A stretch of 64,000 nucleotides of DNA from Sphingomonas japonica (lineage in GTDB: Bacteria; Pseudomonadota; Alphaproteobacteria; Sphingomonadales; Sphingomonadaceae): NCBI RefSeq assembly GCF_006346325.1, contig NZ_VDYR01000001.1:1550001-1614000 (forward strand), written 5' to 3'. The translations under genes were made by a program, and so were the position numbers. Shown here in pieces: positions 52,835 to 60,814 of the stretch (the stretch's first letter is position 1; each line of letters begins with the position of its first letter). The notes under the pieces are model-generated. The model was given only the letters and a program-made list of their open reading frames with translations. It was not told the origin of the DNA and made no database searches.

Positions 52835-53172
52835 CAGTCGTTCGCTGGCTTGCCGCCGCCGAGCGGCGTCACTTCGGACACGGTGCCCTTGAGCACCTTG
52901 ACCTTGACGTTGGGGGCCAGCTCGACCTCGAACACCGTATCCTCAACGCGCGAAATCTTGCCGACCAGCCCGCCGCCGGTGACGACGCTGTCGCCCTTCT
53001 TGGCATTGGCGATAGCGTTCTGAAGCGTCTTCATCCGCTTCGACTGCGGCCGGATCATCAGGAAGTAGAAGGCGACGAAGATGAGGACGAGCGGCGCGAT
53101 CGAGATGATCGAGGCGAGGCCGCTATCGGCGCTCGCGGCCCCTGCGGTCTGGGCGAAAGCTGTGCTGATCAT
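52834..53172 (-). CDS. yajC: Preprotein translocase subunit YajC
   Basis: A 112-residue single-helix inner-membrane protein. The helix (IISIAPLVLIFVAFYFLMIRPQ) is followed by KRMKTLQNAIANAKKGDSVVTGGGLVGKI, the YajC signature. It is the first gene of yajC-secD-secF-Mth938. Confidence 0.95.
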   Translation of the reverse strand: MISTAFAQTAGAASADSGLASIISIAPLVLIFVAFYFLMIRPQSKRMKTLQNAIANAKKGDSVVTGGGLVGKISRVEDTVFEVELAPNVKVKVLKGTVSEVTPLGGGKPAND

Positions 53173-53324
53173 GGTTCCCGGATGCCTGAAATGGCGGGGC
53201 GGAGCGCCCCATCGTTCAAGCCGGGCGCGCTATCACGCGCTGGCCAAGGGTGCAACCATAGCGCTGGCGCGGCACACGCCCCCTTGCCTCCCCCGCCCGA
53301 TCGCCGTACACGCGCGCCCTTGGT

Positions 53325-53401
53325 CGGGGCGTAGCGCAGCCTGGTAGCGCATCACACTGGGGGTGTGGGGGTCGCAGGTTCGAATCCTGTCGCCCCGACC
53401 A
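53325..53401 (+). tRNA. tRNA-Pro(GGG)
   Basis: A complete cloverleaf: acceptor CGGGGCG/CGCCCCG, D arm GCGC/GCGC, anticodon stem TCACA/TGTGG with loop CTGGGGG (anticodon GGG), T arm GCAGG-TTCGAAT-CCTGT, discriminator A and encoded CCA at the 3' end. It decodes CCC/CCU proline codons. Confidence 0.97.
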
Positions 53402-53552
53402 GATTTTCCATTCTTTAGAGATGTTTTGGCGAGGGCTGCTGGCCCCGTCGGCGATTGGCGCGCCGTTGCCGGATTAGAACATACCGCAAACAAACGCTTT
53501 CCTACAGCTAACCTTATAGGTTATCTGCTCGTTGCGAGTCGGGGAGAGTGGC

Positions 53553-54092
53553 ATGAATATCGACGAACTGATCGACGAGGTGATCGATCGCGAAGGCGGG
53601 TTTGTTGATCATCCGGCGGACCGTGGCGGCGCGACGCGCTTCGGCATCACGCAGGCGGTCGCAAGGGCGCACGGCTTTGTTGGGTCGATGCCGGCATTTC
53701 CGCGCGAGGCGGCGGTGGCGATCTATCGGCAGCGCTATTGGATCGCGCCCCGCTTTTACCAGGTCGCCGAACAGGCGCCCGACATCGCCGCAGAACTGTT
53801 CGATACCGGCATCAACATGGGCCCGTCGGTCGCGACCGGTTTCCTGCAGAGGGCGCTCAACGCGCTCAATCGCGGCGCGCGCGATTATCCCGACCTGACG
53901 CTCGATGGCGTGATCGGCCCGCGAACGCTGGCTGCACTCGGCGGGTTCCTGGCGACCCGGGGGGATGCCGGCGAGACGGTGCTGCTCAAGGCGATCGAAG
54001 CGCTGCAAGGCGAGCGCTATCTTCGCCTTGCCGAACAGCGGCCGGCCAACGAGGCGTTTCTCTACGGCTGGCTCGCCAACCGGATCGGTTAG
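53553..54092 (+). CDS. Endolysin, glycoside hydrolase family 108 (N-acetylmuramidase)
   Basis: A 179-residue peptidoglycan hydrolase of phage type. The catalytic Glu is in DREGGFVDHPADRGGATRFGIT (Glu about residue 14), followed by YRQRYW and DTGINMGPSVATGFLQRALN; a C-terminal peptidoglycan-binding 3 segment has LDGVIGPRTLAAL. GGGGAGAG precedes the ATG. No signal peptide is seen, which agrees with holin-dependent release. It is 151 bp after tRNA-Pro and 47 bp before the holin gene. Confidence 0.9.
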   Translation: MNIDELIDEVIDREGGFVDHPADRGGATRFGITQAVARAHGFVGSMPAFPREAAVAIYRQRYWIAPRFYQVAEQAPDIAAELFDTGINMGPSVATGFLQRALNALNRGARDYPDLTLDGVIGPRTLAALGGFLATRGDAGETVLLKAIEALQGERYLRLAEQRPANEAFLYGWLANRIG

Positions 54093-54139
54093 GTGCGTCG
54101 TCCCAGTTTGTGCAACTTCCTACCGGCGAAGGACACCGT

Positions 54140-54553
54140 ATGAGCATCATCGAAGGCATAGTCGGACCGATCGCCGGACTGATCGACAAGATCATCCCCG
54201 ATCCCAAGGCGCGCGACGCCGCCAAGCTGGAATTGCTCAAGCTGCAGGGCAGCCAGGAAATGGAGGGGCTTCGCACGCAGTTGTCGGCGATCGTCGCCGA
54301 GGCGCAGTCGGCCGATCCGTGGACCAGCCGGGCGCGGCCGAGTTTCCTGTACGTGATGTACGCCCTGCTGCTGTGGTCGATCCCGATGGGGCTGATCGGC
54401 GCGGCGTCGCCCGACATGGGCGCGGCGATCGCGCGCGGTATGACCGCATATCTGCGCGGCATTCCCGAAGAGCTCTACGCGCTCTTCGGGACGGGGTATC
54501 TCGGCTATACCGCGGCGCGGGCGTGGGGGAAGGCGAAGGGCGTCGAGCGGTAG
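54140..54553 (+). CDS. Holin of the 3TM family
   Basis: A 137-residue protein. Its N-terminal helix (GIVGPIAGLIDKIIPDPKARDAAK) precedes SADPWTSRARPSFLYVMYALLLW, the hallmark of 3TM-type phage holins, and two further hydrophobic stretches. It forms the membrane lesion that lets the upstream endolysin reach the wall. The pair stands without other phage genes in the window. Confidence 0.82.
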   Translation: MSIIEGIVGPIAGLIDKIIPDPKARDAAKLELLKLQGSQEMEGLRTQLSAIVAEAQSADPWTSRARPSFLYVMYALLLWSIPMGLIGAASPDMGAAIARGMTAYLRGIPEELYALFGTGYLGYTAARAWGKAKGVER

Positions 54554-54556
54554 GGT

Positions 54557-56032
54557 TCAATCCGCCGCATCGAGCCAGCCGCCAGCGAATCCCAGCCTCC
54601 TGAGCCCGCGCACGACATGCGGGTTCCTGCGCATCACCTTCCACACCAGTTCGCTGCGGTGATTCTCGAGCATCAGCAGGATCGGGCCCTGGTCGATGCC
54701 GAGATGGTCGTTCGCCACCCAGCCGGTCCGCGGATCGACGGTGCCGTCGCGATTGGGGGTGTCGGCGAAGGTGAAGCTGGGGTTGAACGCGTCCTTGAAG
54801 CCATATCGCGTGTAGAGCCGCTCGCCATATTGCGCCCGCATCGCCATCAGCGCGGACAGCGTCTCCTGCGGCGCGAAAGGGATCGAGCCGCCGGGCGCGG
54901 TGGGCACGATGGTGCCGTCGTCGATGACGTCGAACGGGCTGACCCCGCGCGCCGAATAGCCCATGAAGGTGCGTTCGCGGCCATTGACGGTTGCCTTGCG
55001 ATAGCCGGGGCCATCGGATGCGGTCCAGCCCCAGATGCTGCCCGAATAGCCGGTCCAGCGGTTGGGATTGTCGGCGCCATATGCCTGTTGCGACAGCGTG
55101 GCGCGGCGGCTGTTCTCGAAATAATCGATGCCCTTGGCAGCCATATAGGCGTCCTGGATGCCGCGGAAATCGACCCAGACGTGCGAATATTGATGCCCGA
55201 AAAGCGGCTCGAACGTCAGATGTTCCTGCCGGTAATAGGTGCCCCAGTCGCTTTCCAGCCGCTGTGCCCAGCCGCGATCCCATGCCGCCTTGTCGATCGC
55301 ATGGCTCGGCGATCCCGCGGCGAGGATATAGACCAGCATGCCTTCATTATAGCCGACCCAGTCGTGCGTCTCGAAGCCGCGCTCCGGCTTCCAGCCCATC
55401 GTGATCGCCTCGCCATTCTCGGAATTGCGCGACGGCTCGCCGGTATTCTTGCGCTGGGCCCAGGTCCAGTCGACGCGCGCGTAGATCGCCTCGGCAAGGG
55501 CGCGGATGCGTGCCTCGGTCGGGGTGTCGGCGTCGTAGAAGCTCTGTGCGAACAGGATGCCGCCGAGCAGCAGCGTGGTGTCGACGGTCGACAGCTCGGT
55601 GTTCTTGTAGCGGCGGCCTTTGTTGTCGAGGAAGTGGTAGAAAAAGCCCTTGTGCCCGCCCATCCCGGTCTCGGCCCCGCCCTGGGGCAGGTCGTGATAG
55701 AATTGCATGCAGGCAAGCGTGCGCTTCGCGGCCTCGTCGCGCGTGACATAGCCGCGATCGACGCCGACGCCGTAGGCGGTGAGCGCGAAGCCGGTCGCGG
55801 CGATGCTGGAAAACGGATTGGACGGCCAGCGATCGGGCGCGAGGCAGGTGTCCGGGGTGGTGGTGTCCCAGAAATAGGCAAAGGTGCGGCGCGAGAGATC
55901 GTCGGCGAAGGCGTCTTGCTGCGCGGGGGAGTAGGTCGTCGTGCCGGCGGTTGGTTCGGAGCGCAGCGTTGGCGTGCAACTGGCAAGGGTGACGCTGGCC
56001 AGCGCCGCGGCGGCAATCGAACGGAACTTCAC
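54557..56032 (-). CDS. Glucoamylase-family lipoprotein (GH144-like beta-1,2-glucanase)
   Basis: A 491-residue lipoprotein (leader ending VTLASC, Cys19). The mature protein is an alpha/alpha barrel of the PF10091 glycoamylase family: RRTFAYFWDTT, GMGGHKGFFYHFLD, STVDTTLLLGGILFAQ, FGHQYSHVWVDFR, YSGSIWGWTASDGPGY. Characterised relatives (GH144) are endo-beta-1,2-glucanases. It is 81 bp downstream of a TonB-dependent receptor on the same strand, a typical importer-plus-enzyme pair. The substrate is inferred, not shown. Confidence 0.82.
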   Translation of the reverse strand: MKFRSIAAAALASVTLASCTPTLRSEPTAGTTTYSPAQQDAFADDLSRRTFAYFWDTTTPDTCLAPDRWPSNPFSSIAATGFALTAYGVGVDRGYVTRDEAAKRTLACMQFYHDLPQGGAETGMGGHKGFFYHFLDNKGRRYKNTELSTVDTTLLLGGILFAQSFYDADTPTEARIRALAEAIYARVDWTWAQRKNTGEPSRNSENGEAITMGWKPERGFETHDWVGYNEGMLVYILAAGSPSHAIDKAAWDRGWAQRLESDWGTYYRQEHLTFEPLFGHQYSHVWVDFRGIQDAYMAAKGIDYFENSRRATLSQQAYGADNPNRWTGYSGSIWGWTASDGPGYRKATVNGRERTFMGYSARGVSPFDVIDDGTIVPTAPGGSIPFAPQETLSALMAMRAQYGERLYTRYGFKDAFNPSFTFADTPNRDGTVDPRTGWVANDHLGIDQGPILLMLENHRSELVWKVMRRNPHVVRGLRRLGFAGGWLDAAD

Positions 56033-56113
56033 GCAGACATCTCCCGGGTGACTGCGAGAAGCGATGGCGCTGCCCGCCGGTCACCCGGGCGACGGGCAGC
56101 GCTCTCGATATGG

Positions 56114-59100
56114 CTAGAAGCTGAACCCGGCCGACACCTTGATCGTACGCGGCGGATTGCCGCCAGTATCGAAGCCGTTCTGCTCGCCGAAGATTGTTGG
56201 CGAACCGTCGTCGCGTGAATCGTCGGCGGGGTTGCCATTGTAATTGATGTAATTGCGATCGTTGAACAGGTTGATGATGTCGACGCGGAAGCGGATCTGG
56301 GTTTCGTCGGAGATGAAGCCCAATGGAATGTACTTCGTGACGGCCAGATCCATTTGGCGGCGGCCCCAGCGATCGCCGTTACCCTCTGCCTCGGTGCCGA
56401 CCAGTATGCGTTCGAACGGAGCAAAGCCCTGGTTGATAAAACCCTTGAGGAACGGCGGCGATTCGAGGGTGAACTTGGCAGACAGCGACAAGTCGATCGG
56501 CAGATCAACGCTGCCTGCAGCAACGAAGCGATGCCGCGGCACGCCCGACGAACGCAGCACCGGATAATCCTCGATCGACGGGAAATCGAGCGAGAAGGTC
56601 TCGCCAAATGCCCGGTTCTCCTCGGCTTGGGTATAGGTGTAGGTCGCGTCGATGCTCCACGGCGAAGCCACGGTGTACCGCTTGACGAGCTTTACGTAAG
56701 CGGCGTCGGAACTCGTTTCCAACCCGTTGTCGCCGATGATGATCGAACCGAACCCCGGAGGCGCGAAGCCGAACGGCGAATTGGGAGCCGCGCCCGGTTC
56801 GAAGAAATTGCCATCGGGCCGGCGATTCCCGAGCAGATAGACGAAGCCGTCGCGGCTTTCGATGTGGGTGTAGCCGACTTCCAGATCGACCGGATCGAAC
56901 CGGGTTTTCAGCCCCAGGCTGAACTGATCCGAATAGGGCACCTTGAGGTCGTTGTTGATGAAGCGCAGCTCGCGACCGCCGCCCGACGCATTGGCGGCAA
57001 GCTGGTCGCGGCCTTCCTGGGTCAGATAGATCGGATCGAACGGAAGGCAGGTCGCACCGGGGTCGCATTCGTTGAGCGGATCGTCGGTGATGAAGTTGAA
57101 CGTCCGGGTCGGAAACGCGCCGGTGCTGGTTTCCTGCTGGAGGAAATCGAACTGGTTGCGATCGTACGAGCGGCCATAGCCGCCGAACACGATGAAACGG
57201 GCATCCGCGTCGAGTTCGTAGCTGAACCCGATGCGCGGCTGGAACGCGCCCAGGAACACCTCGCGCTCGTTGCCGGTCGAGATATAGTCGTTGATGTCGT
57301 AATCGGCATTGACGAGGTTCGGGTAGTTTTCCGGCGAGACCGCGGCAAGCGCGTCGGCGGGGTGCGCGTAATTGAGGAATGCCGGAGTGCGTTCGTAATC
57401 CCAGCGGATGCCGAGGTTGAGCGTCAGCCGTTCGGTGACGTCCCAGTCATCCTGAACATAGACGCCGAACTGGAAATTGTCGGACCGTACCACCGGGCTG
57501 CCCGATGGCCCGAGCGCGCCGAACTGCACGCGGTATGGGATCGTGTCGTTGAACGTGCCGTCGCCGAACAGGTCGCTGTTGTAGGTGTAGAGCGGGTTGA
57601 AGTTGTTCTGTTCGACCGAATTGAGCTGGATCCAGCTGGCCTTGGCGCCCAACTTGATCGTGTGACCATCGAACCCGGTATAGGTGAAATCGTCCTGGAC
57701 GGTGGTGCCCTTTTGCCCCTTGTCCTGGAAATTGCTGCTGCCGCCGATGCGGAACAGATCAGCGCGGGTGATGACGAGATTGCCCTCGTCGTTGATGTTC
57801 GACCGGGTCGTTTGAAACAGCGACGCATTGCCGAATTCGGCCGGGGTCGGGTTCCATTTCACATCCTGGTACGAAACCTTGAGGTCGTTGACCCAGGTCT
57901 CTCCAGTATGCTCCCAGCGGAACGTGCCGCGCAGTTCCTCGGTATCGACCAGCGAGCGGGTCGAGGCGGCGGCGATGCCGTTGTTGAGATTTTCGCCGGT
58001 TTCCTTGCGGTACTTCACCGACACTTCGAACAGGTCGTTGTCGGTCGGCACAAGGTCGATCTTGCCGAAATACAGGTCTTCGTTGAAGCTGCGGTTGGTG
58101 CTGCCGAAGATGCCCTGATATTCAGCCGGGATCGAGGCGACGGTGCGGTTGTCGCCGGGGAAGATGTCGACAGGCACCTGCTGGCGCTTGCCTTCGTAGG
58201 TGACGAAGAAATGGGCGAGATCGCGGATGATCGGCCCGCCGAGCGCGCCGCCGAACTGCATGTCCTGCGTCTCGATCTTGCTCGCGCCGGGCTGGAACTC
58301 GCTGGGGCGCAGCGCACGGAAATCCTGGTTGGTGAAGTCGATGAAGCCTTCGCCGTGGAATTCGTTGGTGCCCGATTTGGTGACGGCGGTGATCGCCACC
58401 GACGACACCTGATCGAACTCGGCCTTGTAGTTCGAGCTGATGACCTTGTACTCGCCGACCGCGAGCTGCGGGAACGGATTGCCCTGCGTCGAGTCCTGTC
58501 CGGTGATGCCGTTTTGAAGGACGTAATCCTTCTGGCTGACACCATCGATGAACACGTTGACCGAGTTGGAACGCTGCGCGCCGCCCTGGATGCGCGAATT
58601 ACCGTTCGAGGCGGTAACAAACGCTACCCCCGGTGCCAGGTCGGCGAAGGCGAGGAAGTTGCGGTTGTTCTGCGGCAACTGCTCGATCAGGCGCTGTGAG
58701 ATGGTGGTGCCGACCTCGCCGCCGTCGAGCGTGACGAGGCGGTTGGCGGTGACGATGATCTCGCCCTCGGCAGCGACGTCCGTGACGCTCGCTTCGGAAG
58801 CGGCCTCGGCTGCGGCATCGAGGTCGGCGTCGCTGGTCGCGGGAGCCGGCGTAGCGGCCGCGGAGAAATCGAAATCGAGCTGCGCTGCCTGGCCAACGGT
58901 AAGCGTGATGACGTCGGTCTGGCGGCTGCCGGTGGGAAGCACGATCTCGAGGCGGTACTGGCCGGGGCGCAGCGACGCGAAGTTATAGCTGCCGTCGGCG
59001 CCGACGGAGGACGTGCGGCGGATGCCCGAATTCTGATCGACGGCGATGACCTGCGTCGCCTGGCCGCCCTCGCCTGCGGTGATCGTGCCCCGGATCGAAG

Positions 59101-59221
59101 CAGTCGATTGCTGGGCGGCAGCGGGCGTGATCGCGACCGCGCCGATCGCGGTGCCGAGCAGCAGCGCGGCGGCGGCGCGGATCGTGCGGCGAGTGCGACG
59201 GAGCTGGAGTTGGTGAGCCAT
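56114..59221 (-). CDS. TonB-dependent receptor with carboxypeptidase-like regulatory domain (Oar type)
   Basis: A 1035-residue outer-membrane protein. After a signal peptide (AIGAVAITPAAAQ) comes a beta-sandwich regulatory domain (residues about 35-120: STASIRGTITAGEGG, YNFASLRPGQYRLE), a TonB-interaction region (EGEIIVTANRLV), an Oar-like plug (RSNSVNVFIDGVSQKDYVLQ, VTKSGTNEFHGEGF) and a barrel ending VSAGFSF. The ATG has AGGGGA upstream. It heads an operon with the GH144-like lipoprotein, so it probably imports a beta-glucan fragment. Confidence 0.92.
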   Translation of the reverse strand: MAHQLQLRRTRRTIRAAAALLLGTAIGAVAITPAAAQQSTASIRGTITAGEGGQATQVIAVDQNSGIRRTSSVGADGSYNFASLRPGQYRLEIVLPTGSRQTDVITLTVGQAAQLDFDFSAAATPAPATSDADLDAAAEAASEASVTDVAAEGEIIVTANRLVTLDGGEVGTTISQRLIEQLPQNNRNFLAFADLAPGVAFVTASNGNSRIQGGAQRSNSVNVFIDGVSQKDYVLQNGITGQDSTQGNPFPQLAVGEYKVISSNYKAEFDQVSSVAITAVTKSGTNEFHGEGFIDFTNQDFRALRPSEFQPGASKIETQDMQFGGALGGPIIRDLAHFFVTYEGKRQQVPVDIFPGDNRTVASIPAEYQGIFGSTNRSFNEDLYFGKIDLVPTDNDLFEVSVKYRKETGENLNNGIAAASTRSLVDTEELRGTFRWEHTGETWVNDLKVSYQDVKWNPTPAEFGNASLFQTTRSNINDEGNLVITRADLFRIGGSSNFQDKGQKGTTVQDDFTYTGFDGHTIKLGAKASWIQLNSVEQNNFNPLYTYNSDLFGDGTFNDTIPYRVQFGALGPSGSPVVRSDNFQFGVYVQDDWDVTERLTLNLGIRWDYERTPAFLNYAHPADALAAVSPENYPNLVNADYDINDYISTGNEREVFLGAFQPRIGFSYELDADARFIVFGGYGRSYDRNQFDFLQQETSTGAFPTRTFNFITDDPLNECDPGATCLPFDPIYLTQEGRDQLAANASGGGRELRFINNDLKVPYSDQFSLGLKTRFDPVDLEVGYTHIESRDGFVYLLGNRRPDGNFFEPGAAPNSPFGFAPPGFGSIIIGDNGLETSSDAAYVKLVKRYTVASPWSIDATYTYTQAEENRAFGETFSLDFPSIEDYPVLRSSGVPRHRFVAAGSVDLPIDLSLSAKFTLESPPFLKGFINQGFAPFERILVGTEAEGNGDRWGRRQMDLAVTKYIPLGFISDETQIRFRVDIINLFNDRNYINYNGNPADDSRDDGSPTIFGEQNGFDTGGNPPRTIKVSAGFSF

Positions 59222-59308
59222 TTCAGTGGATTCCCCTGGGAAAAACGGCACCTTGGCGGTGCTCGCAGTCGTGAAGGACGGCGATATGCCCCGCGTCAAG
59301 CACATCGA

Positions 59309-59322
59309 TGTAACCGGTTCAA
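59309..59322. promoter_or_regulatory. LacI-family-type operator upstream of the TonB receptor
   Basis: TGTAACCGGTTCAA contains the perfect core AACCGGTT with TG/CA-type flanks, the form bound by LacI-family sugar regulators. It lies 88 bp upstream of the receptor ATG. No LacI gene is in the window, so the regulator is elsewhere. The rest of the 59222-59497 gap shows no other clear element. Confidence 0.65.
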
Positions 59323-59497
59323 TCGCCAGTCGGCCCCCTGCCCGATATTGATCGGGCGACGTTGCCGATCGGCAACAGGCGCGGTTACGTAGCGGAAATG
59401 CCCCGCCTACCCGATTGTTTCAGGACAGGATCGATCTGCGCACGAAGTTGTGCGGGCTGTGGCTATTGCGCAACTATTGTCGTGCGTGAGGACTGTT

Positions 59498-60814
59498 TCA
59501 GCGCTGATAGGCCTTGGGCAGCGCGCCTTCCTTGGGATCGAGGTAGCGCTGACGCAGCCGGGTCTGGCGGTTCTCGAGCGGTTGTTCGACGCCGTCGATG
59601 AATACCGCCGTCGCCGCCGTGCCGATCTCGAGCGGGTCCCCGTCCCAGATCACCACGTCGCCGCGACGTCCCGGCGCCAGAGAGCCGAATTCGGCGCCCA
59701 TCCCCATCACCTGCGCGGGAAGGGAAGTGATCGCCGCAAACGCTTCGCCCCAACTGAGACCGGCAGCGCCGGGGATGCGCCCGAGCGCAACGAGGTTGCC
59801 GGCATATTGCTTGGCATAGCGTGCCTGGCGCGCATCCTCGTCGTTGATCATGCCAAGCGCGGTCGTGACGCCCGCCGCCTTGAGGCGGCCCATGTTCGAT
59901 TGCGTCGCTGCGAGTTGTTCGAAACTGGCGGGCAGATCGGCGAGCGCGCTGGCGATCACCGGGACACCCGCGGCGGCGATCTGCGGCGCCACCGTCCACG
60001 CTTCGGTAGCGCCGACCAGTACCGGCTCGATCGCGTCGAATTCGCGCATCAGGTCGAGCAGGCTGAGGATGTCGGCGGCGCGCTCGACATGGACGAGCAG
60101 CGGAACGCGGCCTTCGAGCACCGGTACCAGCGCCTCGGCATCGGCGCGGGTGAGCAGCGCCTGCTTGCCGCGATCAAGGAACGACGCCGGATCGCGCGCA
60201 TAGGCCTGCGCCTCGAACAGGGCATTGCGCAGCTGGACGATCAGCGCGGCGCGGCTGCCGCCGGCCTCGCGCGCGCCATCCTCGCCGAACTCGAGAAACT
60301 GGAAGGCGCGCGGCATCGTCACCGCGGCCATGTCGTCGCCAAGATCGATCACCGCCCCCTGCCCGGCGAAGATCGAACTTCCGACCTGCGGCGCGACGAT
60401 CGCGCGGGTCACGCCCTCTGCGCGGTTGATCGCGATCGGGGTCGCGCGCGGATTGACCACCGGCGCGACGTCGATCGCGGCATTGAACGGCGATCCGTTG
60501 GCGAAGGCGTCGTTGGTGGGATTGACCGCGTCGACCTCGACGATGCCGAGCCGCGAGAAACCGGCGACGATGCCCGGCGACACCCATTTGCCCGCGGCAT
60601 CGATCGTGCGCATCCCGGTCGGCACCGCCACGCCGGTCCCCGCAGCGACGACACGTCCGCCGCGGATGACGACGGTGCCGCCATCGACCGGACCGGAGCC
60701 GTCGCCAACGACCAGCCGGGCATTGGTGATCGCAACGTCCTGTGCAGAAGCCGGGACGGAAGCAAGCGACGCCGCGCCCAAGAACGCAAACGGGGCGAGC
60801 AGCAATCGCTTCAC
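59498..60814 (-). CDS. Amidohydrolase-family protein lacking metal ligands
   Basis: A 438-residue exported protein (signal peptide to about residue 24, VPASAQ). It keeps the amidohydrolase frame (KWVSPGIVAGFSRLG, GSLAPGRRGDVVIWDGDPLE), but the first metal motif HxH is replaced by Phe86 and Arg88. The later His-His and final Asp positions also appear altered (LVGATEAW, GMINDEDA). It overlaps its intact paralogue by four bases. It may be a non-catalytic partner of that enzyme, or have another function. Confidence 0.85.
   Translation of the reverse strand: MKRLLLAPFAFLGAASLASVPASAQDVAITNARLVVGDGSGPVDGGTVVIRGGRVVAAGTGVAVPTGMRTIDAAGKWVSPGIVAGFSRLGIVEVDAVNPTNDAFANGSPFNAAIDVAPVVNPRATPIAINRAEGVTRAIVAPQVGSSIFAGQGAVIDLGDDMAAVTMPRAFQFLEFGEDGAREAGGSRAALIVQLRNALFEAQAYARDPASFLDRGKQALLTRADAEALVPVLEGRVPLLVHVERAADILSLLDLMREFDAIEPVLVGATEAWTVAPQIAAAGVPVIASALADLPASFEQLAATQSNMGRLKAAGVTTALGMINDEDARQARYAKQYAGNLVALGRIPGAAGLSWGEAFAAITSLPAQVMGMGAEFGSLAPGRRGDVVIWDGDPLEIGTAATAVFIDGVEQPLENRQTRLRQRYLDPKEGALPKAYQR

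Noticed and set aside
51242..53023. Open frame of about 593 codons on the plus strand across secD and yajC
   Set aside because: Antisense to two certain housekeeping genes; His/Arg/Asp-rich translation typical of shadow frames.
53325..54553. Complete prophage or integrative element at tRNA-Pro
   Set aside because: There is no integrase, capsid, tail or replication gene, and I found no repeated tRNA 3' end to serve as an att site.
56354..58699. Open frame of about 781 codons on the plus strand inside the Oar-type receptor
   Set aside because: Antisense shadow of the receptor gene, with no recognisable domain or ribosome-binding site.
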